NCBI GenBank assembly: GCA_032629725.1
Contig: JAFEVB010000008.1
Span: forward strand, 744,001 to 808,000
Length of the DNA: 64,000 bases
Source: Gremmenia infestans
Lineage: Eukaryota; Ascomycota; Leotiomycetes; Helotiales; Hamatocanthoscyphaceae
Direction of reading: 5' to 3'
Notes under the pieces: model-generated
Databases searched by the model: none
The model's input: only the letters and a program-made list of their open reading frames with translations
What the model was told of the DNA's origin: nothing
Position numbers and translations under genes: made by a program
Shown: positions 34,396 through 45,782 of the stretch, one piece after another
How positions within the stretch are numbered: the first letter of the stretch is position 1
How the letters are laid out: every line of letters begins with the position of its first letter

Positions 34396-35704
34396 ATGGA
34401 TTTCGCATATGACCATATCCAGGAGGAAGCTCTGTCCCCAGAGGAGGCGAAGAACAGGCAAGAACAGCCGCCCGATAACTCTCTCAATACCGACTTCCAG
34501 GAAGCATACAAAGCTATCTCTGCCAGTCCATGGGGTGCCAAACTCGGAGGTTTCTTTGGAAGTGTAGTCAAGCAGGCATGTTCTATGCAGCACTTCGGCT
34601 TGAGATTGGTTGGCTAATCAATTAAAAGGGCGAATCTGTCTACAAGGAAGCCTCCCAAGAACTCTCTGCCGTAGGGGAAGAGGCATCTAAAGGCCTTGGT
34701 GATCTCCGATCAAACCTTATCAGTCGTACACGAGGCCTCTCCGTAGCTCAGAATCATACCGGTGAACAGTCCACAACAGGGAAGGCTGGCGAGAAAGGGG
34801 TTACAACAGACGACGCTCTTAAGGAATCCGAGAGTGTCTTGGACAGACTACGCACTGAGGCTTCCAAACGATTGAAAGACATACAGAAAGCGGAGGATGC
34901 TGCAGATGAGGCGCTATTGAAGTTTGGAACAAATATTAGCAACTTCCTAAAAGATGCTGTGAGCATTGCACCCCCTTCTGAGAGTTCAGATGGGAAAGGC
35001 AGCACGGTCTTGTTTGAGAGTAAGGATGCGTCTGGAAAGCGGGTGATTCACACTACTCGATTCGATGCTCAACTCCATGCTATACATTCATCGACGGACA
35101 GCTTTACCAAGGACCCAGTTAGTGAAGAATACGATTCTTGGACTAAGACTTTCAACGTAGAGAGCAAGACGGAGGATATCAGCAAGGATTTGGAGAAATT
35201 CAGCGGATTGAGAGCTTCCATGGAGAAGCTTGTGCCTAATACCGTCACATATGCGGATTTCTGGAAGCGGTACTACTTCCTCAGACATAGCATCGAAACC
35301 GCCGAAGCTCGGAGACGAGACTTACTCAAAGGTATGGAATTTCCTCCCTGATTATCAAAATTATACTAACAGATACAGGTGCAGCTGCTTCCGCAGAAGA
35401 AGAAGTTGGCTGGGACGAGGACTCTGACGATGGAGCTACACCCGTCAAACCCACCAAAGTCAAGGAAGCAGGCAGGCCCGTATCCGCCGAATCATCTACA
35501 ACACTCCACCCAACAATCCAACCTTCAGGAAATACATTTCTAAAGCCAGAGGAATCTCGCAAATCGCATGATGAGAAGTCTCAAGCAGACAGTGATGGTA
35601 GCTATGATGTTGTTGGTGCCGCTTCTGGTGCTCCGAGTCGCGCCCCTGGTAGTCCTAAGGAATCACGAAAAGGTGATGACAGCGAGGATGAGGATTGGGA
35701 ATAG
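34396..35704 (+). CDS. BSD-domain protein
   Basis: Three exons, 34396-34575, 34629-35331 and 35379-35704, give about 402 residues. An N-terminal Ala/Gly-rich segment (GAKLGGFFGSVVKQGESVYKEA) precedes a coiled region. The BSD domain is in the middle (DEEYDSW-type start as SEEYDSWTKTF, ending with the Phe-Trp signature in YADFWKRYYFLR). The acidic C-terminus ends EDEDWE. BSD proteins of this architecture are related to the SYAP1/DOS2 group; the role here is unknown. The first intron (34576-34628) starts with GCATGT; no GT donor keeps the frame, so it is a second GC-AG intron. A CTAAT branch site is present. Confidence 0.85.
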
Positions 35705-36617
35705 TCTGATGGTGTTTGTTTGTTCATAGGCGTTTTGAGCTGTGTCATGAGCTACATCCGATGACTTTCATGGCGTTTTGATGGTTTTCGAGCGGGTTCG
35801 ATTCTCTACGTTGACTGTAGAAACGTAATGCACCTTTGATATCCCCTAGAATTGATTCTATGCTGTTGGGTTTCTGGAACACTAAACCATCACTCATTGC
35901 AATGTAGAATCTCGATAAGTGATCTGAAGAGTCCAAAAGGTGTACCTGGAAGTTTCCCCTGCCAAGACCATTCCGCTTCGAGTGCATGTAAAAATCCCTA
36001 CTTGTATATATATAGAAATATTTTATTTCAATGCATGAATAAGGAAGCACCGCATCGTTGTAATGCAGAAAGAAGCATATCATATCATATCTCACAAAGC
36101 ATTTGAAAATAACTGTAAGTTTCATTCATAATACTGTATGTAATGTTCTTCCATTTTCGATATTTGAAACAAAGTATGGAGAGAAATGCGACCAACAATT
36201 TATCTGTCTCTTTACTACAGTAAGTACCCCGGGATCAAAATATCCTGGATAATCCATAAGGAGCATAACTTCTTGCCGTATTCCTTTTCGAGTATTATTA
36301 CTTTTCCAACTCCCGTATCAATCAATCAAATCCAAAACTTCGCGGTGGGGTATCATATGTCAAGAAAAACCAATCATCAATCAAACCTCATTAGATGAAG
36401 CACCAACCCAACATCACGCATCCTCCTCGTTCGGCGTCATGATTTCACCAACCAACATACAATTCTCCTCTCTCAATCCTCCTTCCTCCATCGTCGGATA
36501 TCTTTCCCACAAGCTATTACTCATCACCACTTGCTTCCTCAATCCCAAAATAAACTCTCCGACTCCCCAACCCACCCACACCAACACAAATAATCAAGTC
36601 AAGCAAACATACATCAA
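35705..36617. other. Spacer between the BSD gene and the small unknown gene
   Basis: About 0.9 kb, AT-rich, with no supported gene. It should hold the 3' UTRs of two converging genes. Confidence 0.35.
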
Positions 36618-37142
36618 TCATTCCTTGGCATTCCCACCCCCGTTCAACATCTTCCTCACTACCCCCGCTACACTAAACCCCCCGAAAAGCCACTCGTCGC
36701 TATGCCGTCCACACGCCGTATACACGTTCGTCTTCCCCTCGTTACTATGCCTTCTCTTCCCTTCCATCCTTCCACTTGCACCACTCGGGACCATACTCCC
36801 TGGCTCGGTGGATCGCCGTTGAGTAGGTAGGGGTGCATAGGCTGGATGTGGATGTGGAGAATTGAATGACGGTTCGCTGACTGTACGGAGTGGTGGAAAC
36901 GGGGGGGTTGGGTTTGACGACGAGGTGTATAGCGGTGTGGATGTTGATGTGGTGGAGCTGGGCGTGTAAGGGGATTTTGAGGTAGTTGTAGATGTGGATG
37001 GGTAGGGGGTTTTGGAGGAGATGGAGGCGTATGTGCAGGATGCAGATACTTGATGGCGTGGTGTGGATGTGGTGATTGAGAGCGGGGGAGCACCGGGGCG
37101 GGATGCTGAGGGTGAGGAGGAGGTTGTGTAGGAGGGAGACAT
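36618..37142 (-). CDS. Small fungal protein of unknown function
   Basis: A single-exon frame of 174 residues with a start in good context (ACAATGTCT). The first 130 residues are low-complexity Ser/Thr/Pro. The last 35 are different in kind: TNVYTACGRHSDEWLFGGFS followed by a VVRKMLNGG helix-like end. A C-terminal CGRHxDxWLFGG block looks like something I have seen at the end of short uncharacterised proteins of other filamentous ascomycetes, but I cannot name the family. The Cys-Gly-Arg-His pair might bind a metal or a partner; that is a guess. A 128-codon frame on the other strand (36439-36822) overlaps it and is rejected. Confidence 0.6.
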   Translation of the reverse strand: MSPSYTTSSSPSASRPGAPPLSITTSTPRHQVSASCTYASISSKTPYPSTSTTTSKSPYTPSSTTSTSTPLYTSSSNPTPPFPPLRTVSEPSFNSPHPHPAYAPLPTQRRSTEPGSMVPSGASGRMEGKRRHSNEGKTNVYTACGRHSDEWLFGGFSVAGVVRKMLNGGGNAKE

Positions 37143-38180
37143 TGTTCTTCCCGTTGTTGTAGTGTGGTTTGAATGAAAATTGTGGACTGTTTATAAAGGG
37201 ATAATAAATGCAGTGATTTTTATCGTCGTATCTGTTGGAAGATAATGATAATGATGATATTAAATCAATTCAGCTTGAAGTCAACTCAATAGACTCGTCG
37301 GATTATGCGTGATAATGATAGCAAGCGCAGAAGCATTGTAAGTAAGCTGGATACGGAGCCAAACGAAGAAGAACTTGGAATCGGAACAAGGGATACTATG
37401 GGTTTTATAAACGCAACTAGTCAGTGTATGGAGAAGAAGCAGAAGAAGAAGGAAAAAAAGTTGGTTGCCTGTTTCGTGAACCGCACCGTACTTGCACCAT
37501 GCATCAGATCAGTCAAGGAGGCGAGGGGTTGCTGACTGCATACTGTTACTTGTATGCTGATTTGTTGGTTGCGAGACACGTTGGGCTGCAGACACTGCTG
37601 TGTATTTGGAGAAGACGCGTCAGGTGTGCAGGAGCATGGAGAGAGATATCTTTGTGATTGGAGAGTGATATTGGTGACATGGTAACGTAGTTGAGTAAGC
37701 AATGTTTATATAAATATATATATCGTATATATATCGTATATATATCGTATATATATCGTATATATATCGTATATATATCGTATATATATACCCTTGCGTG
37801 GGAAGAAAGACAACGTGAATCAGGCATAATCCCCTGCAATGTCTGTATGTCACGGTTAAAGTGTTTGTTAGTTGCACTGAAACGAGAACCAGTCCAGTCT
37901 AGACTTGGCTGATCTGAGTCCTGCTTGTGTAACAAGGCCGCGTGCATGACAAACGTGCGGGGTACAATTCTGCCTGGATACCCCTCATGCGGTATCATTG
38001 ATTGAGGATATATATTGCGGCTCCTGTGACTTCTTGCAATCTATCGAAAAGGAACAGTTTGCTAGAGAGATAGAGAGTAGTAGAAGTCTATTAATTCAAT
38101 ATATTTTAGTGCTATTTAGGAAGAAGTCATATCCAATCGGCGATCCTAGGAATATAACCAACACCGGCTCCTCCCAGTCC
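37143..38180. other. Gene-free stretch with a minisatellite
   Basis: About 1 kb between the small unknown gene and the ATPase relic. Apart from the 11-bp tandem repeat, nothing is seen. Confidence 0.4.
37713..37790. repeat. 11-bp AT-rich tandem repeat
   Basis: The unit CGTATATATAT is repeated perfectly about six times: CG dinucleotides fall at 37724, 37735, 37746, 37757, 37768 and 37779, exactly 11 bp apart. The array is alternating purine-pyrimidine throughout. Confidence 0.95.
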
Positions 38181-40060
38181 CTATAGCCATCTCTTGAAGA
38201 CTTTTAGCTGTATCCTCTTCGTAATCTCCACCGCCGCAGCATAAAACGCCATTTGCGCAACCAAGAAACCGAGGAATGTATTGACTGGCCGCGTAAAATG
38301 CATCGCATTTGCAATGGGGGGTACAGTATATACGGAAGAGAAAACCCAAAACCCAGAACAAGGATCAAACTAAGCACAAGAAGTTTGGTCGGACAACTTT
38401 GAATGATCGGAACATTGGCAGTGCGGAGAAGATGTATCATGACTACTTGTGTCAGGAGTTCTTGAAGAAACCAATACGTTTCAAAGGTTCTAACAGCGGT
38501 CTCATTGTGCGGATCTCAAAGAGCTTGTAGAAGAACCAGTTGATACAAAAGGTAGCGACCTCGACGAGGCTGCTTAGTGAATCGTGAATGGCAATGAAGC
38601 GGAGGAGATCCCAGACACTGAAGATGTTGCCGAAATTCGAGGAGAACACCACCTCGATGTATTTGATACTAGACATGATTAGTTTGACCTAAGACTAAGG
38701 GACGAGGAGACTAATTTTTAATGTGCCAGGCGTTGTGGGACATCAAAAGTCAACGACGGTGAGCATAGGGCCTTTTCTATAGATAAGGCCGTCAAATTCT
38801 GTATGAGTTAATAAGAACTTCAAACAAACATCGTGTTAGAAGAGTGATCAATGCCTTGGGTAGTTCGTCCAACGATAACAGAGTCGACAATGATAGAGAG
38901 CTCCTTCCTCGTCAGAATAATGTCAGCACAATCTTTCGCAACGTTCCCTCCGGTGTCGACGAAAATCCCAGCACCTGCGAACCGAAGAGTAACGCAGTCA
39001 CTGATACCATCTCCTAACATTCCAATACCTCGCCATGCTTCTCTCTGAGACTAGCAAGTACTTGACCTTTCTGACTCGGTGTGAGCTTCGCAAGGACTTT
39101 GCAATGCCTGACCACAGCATGAAACTCGGAATCCCCTAACCTGGCGAGATCTGGGCCTGAAATTGCCTGGATATATTCCTCCGGATAGTCTCTAACGACC
39201 TCGAGGTCTCGACTTATCTTCAATGCCACACCCATATTATCTCCAGCAAGGACCCTGACATCAATCCCGAGCTCCTGCAAGCGGGCCATAGAGAAATACC
39301 TACCATCACCTGTTCTTATGACTATGGCAAACCCACTTCCTGAAAGGACACTGGTACCCATAAGCAAGATGTTATATTACCCAAGGATACAGCTGTCCTT
39401 ATTTGCTACTGGGTAGCTAGAGCCTTTCCGTTGCGGCTTATTCTTCCAGTTAAACCTGCATTAAGTCAGCAAAAGAAATATAAATCAGCGAACACATGTG
39501 ATGGAGCTGGCCTTGATTGACCGATGGACAGATTAGAAGCATCAAAACTTCTGCAATCTGCTGGAACCGTATTGCCTGCGTCGATGAACATCAAGTCTCC
39601 GGGAATAAGGTCTTTCTGGTCCACGCTAATTTCGATAGATTCCCCTTCAAAATCTCGCATTCGTACTCGAAAGCCGAACTGTGCCCCATCTTAAAGCTTG
39701 ACCGCAGCCACAGCACTACGATTTTCTTGCCAAAATCTTGTAATGCAACCCATCATAATCATTAAAACAATGGATCCGAATGTTGCGGATTGTGGAGGAG
39801 GAATGGCAAGATTGACGATTGCAGTGACTACTAAGATGCTATTGAACTAGTCTAGCAAGGCAGCGACGAGCGGCTGCCACTAGGTTGGGGACTTCTTGGA
39901 AGATAGTACGTTTTACCCGCACTTACTGAGACGCATAGCAGCCTCTCCCGCATCGAGACCAGATTTGCTGATGCCGAGAATATCCAGAGAATAATTAATG
40001 GACGCGGAAGCCAGCATAGGAAGAATTGTTTCGCAAGGGGCCTTGCTTGCAGAGGAAACT
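38180..40060 (-). pseudogene. Decayed P-type (MgtA-like, type IIIB) Mg2+-ATPase
   Basis: Broken frames on the minus strand follow the order of a magnesium P-type ATPase. First come an N-terminal DILGISKSGLDAGEAAMRL piece (about 39985-39925) and a first membrane region with NLAIPPPQSATFG. The actuator segment follows (VDQKDLIPGDLMFIDAGNTVPADC, about 39620-39550), then LMGTSVLSGSG (39370), IDVRVLAGDN and LAKLTPSQKGQ (39270-39070), and LGDGISD with KDCADIILTRKELSIIVD (39015-38890). The last pieces are SSNFGNIFSV (38640) and HLLRTANVPIIQS (38430). The phosphorylation (DKTGT) and nucleotide-binding domains are missing: GDGRYFSMA jumps directly to RLQELGIDV. In-frame stops lie at 39913-39915, 39880-39882, 39847-39849 and 39691-39693. 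The gene cannot make a working pump. Confidence 0.85.
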
Positions 40061-41268
40061 TTGAACCATCCTTGAGATTCTGATTTGCTTAACAGGGAAT
40101 CGTAGATATATAGTTGTTATATATCGTCTCCTGACTTGTAAGGTATATTCGAAACTAGAGTGATGAAGGTCTTGATGGAGCATAGGACAGTTTATTCGAG
40201 GAATATGTAGGTAAATTGAACAGAGTGCGAAGAACCAGTGTCGAAATTTCAGAAGTGACGTGATGCCGTGAAGCAGAATGTGTAAGTGTATGGCATAGTT
40301 AATTTGGGAAGATGGTGTCTCTGGAATCAAAGCTTTCTAGGTAGACTACTTGAAGCCAAATTAGGGGGTACCAAATAATTTAAATGAAGCTAGCCGCTTT
40401 CCACATTATATCGATCGATATGGGTTTGGCCACTAACACTTCAAGGTGCTGGGAAGTAGCAGAGGACTTGATTCGACATACAGAAAATGAAATGGTTCCT
40501 ACCTTACTCATGATCAATCATCAGTGCAGAGACTGCGCAATTCATTTATATTCCTATTTAGTCTTCTTGTCTGTATTTAGTTCCTTCGTGGTGTCATTGC
40601 GGTTTCCCTCTGGCCACGCCACTTGGCAAGGTCGTTGAATTTACCCTCGATTCAAGGACTAAATCTCACGCTTAAAGGTAATGTATTTTCGCTGCGATAG
40701 TCAAAAATAAGAGCCTGCAACGCTTTCAGGTGTAGCATCTGGAGGGCGTTTTGCGCTTGCTTTTTCATATATCTGAGCTTGAGCCAAAAGAACGCATCTC
40801 AGCCCTTCTCAAGCCTTCTCGAAGCATCTGTCTCTCACATCGAAGGCATTTATCCCATCGGATGACATTTTGTAGCGGTAGTACATGATACACGAATAAA
40901 TTTTGCCCATAAATGCAATTGGAAATAGTTTGTACAAGCTCTGGTCAAGGAGCGCTAGGTTGGCTAGTCTTCGACATCAAAAGACCATCGAGGCAGGAGC
41001 ATGAGAACGAGATGCTATCAAGTCCCTATCTGCAAGAATGAAACTGTGATGAAAATGTGAAGGTGCTCCTCCTTTTAAAAATCTAGATACATGAGATTGA
41101 AGGTTTTTGGAAAAAACTTAGCCTGGAACTCGCGAGACTGTAACCTAGGATGTCAGGCCACATTAGCTAGATCACCTCAACTCGCGTCGTCGTGCATCCA
41201 AAAAAAGTTCAGCAGCAGCAAAATTGGGCCATTGAGCGGCGCCAACACAACATTCATACTCTAGAGTG
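40061..41268. other. Gap between the ATPase relic and uS5m
   Basis: About 1.2 kb with no supported gene. The end nearest 41268 should contain the promoter of the mitoribosomal gene. Confidence 0.35.
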
Positions 41269-42577
41269 ATGAGTGTCTCAAGACCTGCAAGATGTTTTTT
41301 CCCGGCCCCCTCGATACCGACAATACGGCCTCGCATTCGCTGTCGAAACCTTCATTCATCCCCTAACCTCTGCGAAAGACGAAAGCCCAGATATGCCAGC
41401 ATCAAAGCCTCCGATATGGGCCTTGTCTCCAAGCCAGCAGCTCAAGATCTCTTCAAGCGTTATGACGCCGGAGAGAAGGCTGCTCTTGCCAAAAGGTACA
41501 CGCCTGCGCAAATGGAAGCTATCGAAGCTGCGGAAGAGGCAATCGACCCCGACGACCTCAGCGAGCGGGGTGTGATACGTACGGACTGGGGAAGTCTCGA
41601 TTATCTCGATGACTTCAGTCAGATGCAGCCGACGATAGACAAGAAGATTAAGAGGGAGGGCCCTGTTGATCCAAAGGAGAGGCTTATGACGCCAGAGGAG
41701 TACGCCCAGCATCACAAGGACTATTTCATGAAGATTATGGACGAGAACGAAGTGCCGCTTGATTTCGATCGCACAGATCCAGAACAGCACAAGAAGCTCC
41801 GTCCAAATCGACTCGATTTTTTCAAATCATGGGACCAGGTTCCAGACCTCATAGGTTCAAATGGCCCTTTGAAGAGCGAGTCTATGCTTGCACCAGGAAT
41901 TCCTCGCAATTTCGAGTCAGCTGTAGATCCAGAGGCTGAGACGAAGGTCGAAGAGGAAGATTCGAGAGATCCAGATGGAAGATACGATCTTCTAAGGAAA
42001 CAGACGGGCTTGAGCTTGGAACAAATTTCCAAATACAATGTGAAGATATTGGTCAAACATCGCGTTGTCAACCAAACCCGTTTGGGCAAGATCCAAAGTA
42101 TGTACGTTCTTGCAATTGCTGGGAATGGGAATGGCAGGTTGGGGCTGGGACAATCAAAGGGACAAGAACTTGAAGATGTCATGATGAATGCACGAATTCA
42201 AGCTATTCGAAACATGCAACCAATTCCCCGATATGAAGAACGCACGATCTATGGAGAAGTGGAGGGGAAGGTTTCTGCTTCCGAGGTGAAGCTTATGTCC
42301 AGACCACCAGGTACGTCTCTTTCTCAATAGAGCATCGTGTAGAAGCTAATACGTTCTAGGATTTGGTCTGCGCTGCCAGCACCTTATATTCGAAATGGCT
42401 CGAGCCGCCGGTATCCAGGACCTCGCCGCCAGAGTCCCACGCTCGCGAAACAAGATGAACACTGTCAAGGCAACATACGAGGCAATGATGAAGCAGAGGA
42501 TCCCAGACGAGGTCGCGCGTGGGAGAGGGAAGAAGCTTGTAGATGTACGGAAGGTGTATTATGCAGGTCGTGCATAA
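41269..42577 (+). CDS. MRPS5: Mitochondrial small-subunit ribosomal protein uS5m
   Basis: Two exons, 41269-42310 and 42360-42577, give about 419 residues. The first 40 residues are Arg/Pro/Ser-rich (RPRIRCRNLHSSPNLC), a mitochondrial presequence. A long fungal-specific extension follows. The S5 N-terminal RNA-binding domain starts near residue 255 (KILVKHRVVNQTRLGKIQS with LAIAGNGNGRLGLGQ), and the C-terminal S5 domain spans the intron (VKLMSRPPGFGLRCQHLIFEMARAAGIQDLAARV). It acts in the 37S mitoribosomal subunit near the mRNA entry site. The final exon ends with KLVDVRKVYYAGRA. Length is normal for ascomycete uS5m. Confidence 0.93.
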
Positions 42578-42849
42578 ATTGTATAGTTTGAAAGGACTCG
42601 TGTATGAGTAGGAGTTGCATAGACAGGCGCAGTATATATAGCATGAAGCACAGCCAAGACAATTCGTTGTCCTGCAATCACCAACTCTCTTCTATTTACA
42701 TACATATCATCCCGGGTATCTTCCAAACGCCGTAGTTTCCTGTGCTTCGTTGCTTCGTGGCCCAGTAGGGGGGTTCTCCCTGTTCTTAAGCTTGTATGCC
42801 TCATTCCTTCACATATGCCACCCTACCCCATCATCTATCTACGCCTCCC

Positions 42850-43253
42850 TCAACCCTCCTGCCCCCCAACCTGATCCCCCGAATATATCTCCTGCTGCAA
42901 CACAATGCTATACACACTCGCCTTGAGCAGCGTAAACACCAAACTCGTCTTCCTCTCCAACTGCCTCAGCCCATCCAGAATTTCCGCCGTAGGTTTACCG
43001 GCCATCGTATCGAGCAGGCTTGCAAACTAATTCATCACAGTGCCTATTAACAAACATTCCATTTTCAACATTCGCCAACCAAATGAAGAGGGTTTAGGGA
43101 GCGAAGGAGGTGGATGTGGATTGTGCGTAACGTCCGTACCTTTTTCATATTCTCTGCGAGCCGCTCATACTCGTCCAGAACGTCTTGTTCGAGCGGGGAA
43201 AGGTCTTCATGGGGCGTTGTAGCGGACGCGGTTGTGGAGTCGGTGGACTCCAT
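42850..43253 (-). CDS. DAD3: DASH complex subunit DAD3
   Basis: Two exons, 43253-43140 and 43026-42850, give 96 residues. DASH/Dam1 forms a ring or arcs on spindle microtubules and couples kinetochores to plus ends. The DAD3 core is nearly all of the protein: LSPLEQDVLDEYERLAENMKK, then after a 113-bp intron LLDTMAGKPTAEILDGLRQLE, KTSLVFTLLKASVYSIVLQQ. The start used (MESTDSTT) gives the usual short acidic N-terminus; an in-frame upstream ATG at 43283 would add ten residues. DAD1 of the same complex is 20 kb to the right. Confidence 0.93.
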
Positions 43254-43636
43254 GATTAGAGAGATTTGAGGGCAATTCTTCACAGATTTGGTTCTGTAGC
43301 TTTGGCAGGGCCGGGATGTTTGTTAGGTAGATTTTGGGCTCTTGAGAGGACGGCGTTGGGAAGTTTGACGCACGCGTCTGTCCTTGAGAGTCGCGTTGAT
43401 TTGAGGTGGGGTGGTCTTCCACGTGACATCACAGAATCCATAGGAAACAAACAAGACAATGATGATGAGTGACTTTTCGCGTGAAGATTTACTTCGTAGG
43501 TCTCGTTATATAACAGATGATACTCTAAATTCCTTTGCCCAATTTCTGGATAGTATTACACTCCACCACTCCAACAATCCAAAGGATAAACGCCACGCGC
43601 GACCCCCTCCGCCCACCGAGACCCAAGAAAAGAACA
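43254..43636. promoter_or_regulatory. Spacer upstream of DAD3
   Basis: About 380 bp between the Zn2Cys6 gene's stop and the DAD3 start, both genes on the minus strand. No element is recognised. Confidence 0.3.
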
Positions 43637-45782
43637 TCATTCAAGAATTTGCAACTCGTCCAAAATACTCTGGTCCTGAATCATGTTCTCTATGACATCC
43701 TCATCAGTAAGAGTGGGCCAGTATCCATTCTCCACCAACTTTTTCTTGGCCGCGAAGATGTCCTGCGCTACTCCCTTGACCTGCCGAAAAGCTCTGCCAG
43801 CAGAAGGCCAGACTTGCCATAGAGTTTTCAACGCTCCTGTGTTGAGACGTAGCTGCTGCCTGAGATCTTCGTCATGGGTGAACGGCATGAGTAATGACCA
43901 GCAGGACAGATGCACAATCGATCCAAGTGTAACGACGCAGGTGAAGAAGTGCGTGTGCTTAAGCAAAGGAACTGGAATCGTGATAAGCTTAGATATGTCT
44001 TGCGCGGCCTGAACAGTCTTCGCGGCGTGTATATTGTATGATTCCCCTGGGATGATTTCTTTATGAGGCGCGCATGATGTGACATCTTTGGCTACATTGG
44101 AATCCAGTTCAGAAAGCTCTCTATGAAGCTGGACAGTTGTTCTGTTTTACAGTCAGTTCAAGGTCCTCAATCAAGTGACTTTTATACTAACGCTGCTGTA
44201 ATCATGTGAGCCTGAAACAACATCTCGTCGAGCACCCCATCTTTACTTATGCAAGTCCTCTTTGGTTCCGGTAGATGGAGTCTCCAGTTGACCAGATGAG
44301 CATCAAGTCTATGCACAGCGGGTGAATCTAGTGGGGCACCACTCAGTTTTACCGTGAGAATCCTGCCAAGATTTCGAATTGCAGCTAGCCTGTAAGCATA
44401 TGAAGAGAAGCTGAAGTCTTTACCGTCAAATGATTCGTCTTCAAAATCCCCAACTGAGCGTGCTTGAGGAATAACCTTCACTTACATTAGTATGTCGTTC
44501 TTCCGAAGGGATCAAATTTGCATACCCCAGAGAGATATTCGCATTCTTCGCATGGTAAGAGGACATCGGCAACAACATCCTTCATTCGAAAAAAGCTCTT
44601 CTGATGAACCCCAGCGATCATCCCATCGACGAGGAATAGCTCCCAATAAGTTCGGCGCCAGCTCTCTTCTAATACTGGCGAACCGTTTGAGTTTAGAAAA
44701 GCAAAGTTGCGATTATTCATGCCAATATCCAAAGCGATATCCTCAGCATCGGTGAGGATCTGCAGCGCCTTCTCCTGCTGGGTATTTCCATCGAGACCAA
44801 TTGCAAGGATCAACATGGCCTGGACCCTGAAAGCATCGTTGGCATAGTCTGCATTATAGACAGAGCGTTCAGCCTCTGCTTCTAGGGCTGTGGTCGGTGC
44901 TTGTGAAACGTAACATGAGCCGACATATCGCATTGCAGCTTCCAGCTGGTCAACCGCCCTCTCTCTCCTCAGGGCCATAAAGTTTGCTCGAGGAAGCATG
45001 AAGGGATGCGTGGGCCAGAAATGGTAGAAGAACGCTTCGATACATCTTTCTCGAAGGTCCAAGCCAGAGGAAAGCGGTCTTGGACTGTATGTAGCTAGAT
45101 CTGGGTTTACTTCAAATATCTGCAAATCCGTATTACCTGATAGCAAGTGGTGGTCTGGTGGGGTAGGCAGGCCAGTCGGGACATTTGGAGGGGCTCTTGA
45201 AGTTGCAGTTGGTGGGGTTATCAAGGGACATGCTGGCAGCGCACCGGGTATCGGTATAGATGAGGCCTTGCCCTGCAGTCCGATCTTGCGCGGGCCCTTG
45301 AAACCGCGTCGGCTTCTCACGTAAAGACACTCGAAGCCGTTGGAAGAACACCTTGTGCACGGGCTCAGGCCATCACACTTCAAGTGCTTGGATCGACATG
45401 GCACGCAGGCCGAGGGCACAGTGACCCTTTCCCGTTCCTTGCTATTATTATTAAGCTGGTCGTTGTTTTGAAGGGAGACTGAGTTCTGTTGTACGTTCTG
45501 GGGGTCGATTGGCGAGGAGCTCTGATCCGAGCCTAAGCTCGCAGCCTGCCCTTGCCCGGCGGGTGTCTCTAGAGGGTTATTTGAATCCATCGCGGCTGAA
45601 TTGGGAGCACTACTCGGGATACTGGTCGGCGACCAAGACGTATAACGAATGGTGCTTGAGTCGCTTGACGAGAAGGGGAAGGGTTGGGTTGTCGTTGGGA
45701 AGTTGAGGGCAGAATGGTACGACGCATGAATACGCATCGAATGATATTGCAGCATTGGTCTTGACCCTGCACGAAAAGGCAT
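43637..45782 (-). CDS. Zn2Cys6 fungal transcription factor
   Basis: Three exons, 45782-44526, 44475-44192 and 44141-43637, give about 681 residues. The binuclear zinc cluster is perfect (C-x2-C-x6-C-x5-C-x2-C-x6-C, CVPCRSKHLKCDGLSPCTRC..., near residue 130), after a Ser/Gln/Asn-rich N-terminus. The fungal-specific middle homology domain follows (ERCIEAFFYHFWPTHPFML, LEESWRRTYWELFLVDG near residue 380). The C-terminal part ends with an acidic DEDVIENMIQDQSILDEL. Other in-frame Met codons (MDSNNPLETP) could be the start. Target genes are unknown, and no biosynthetic cluster adjoins it. Introns have GTATGC and GTTAGT donors. Confidence 0.9.

Noticed and set aside
35790..35815. GGTTCGATTC, a possible tRNA B-box
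   Set aside because: No A-box or acceptor stem could be folded around it.
36439..36822. 128-codon plus-strand frame overlapping the small unknown gene
   Set aside because: Compositionally it mirrors the other strand; the minus-strand protein has the conserved-looking C-terminus.
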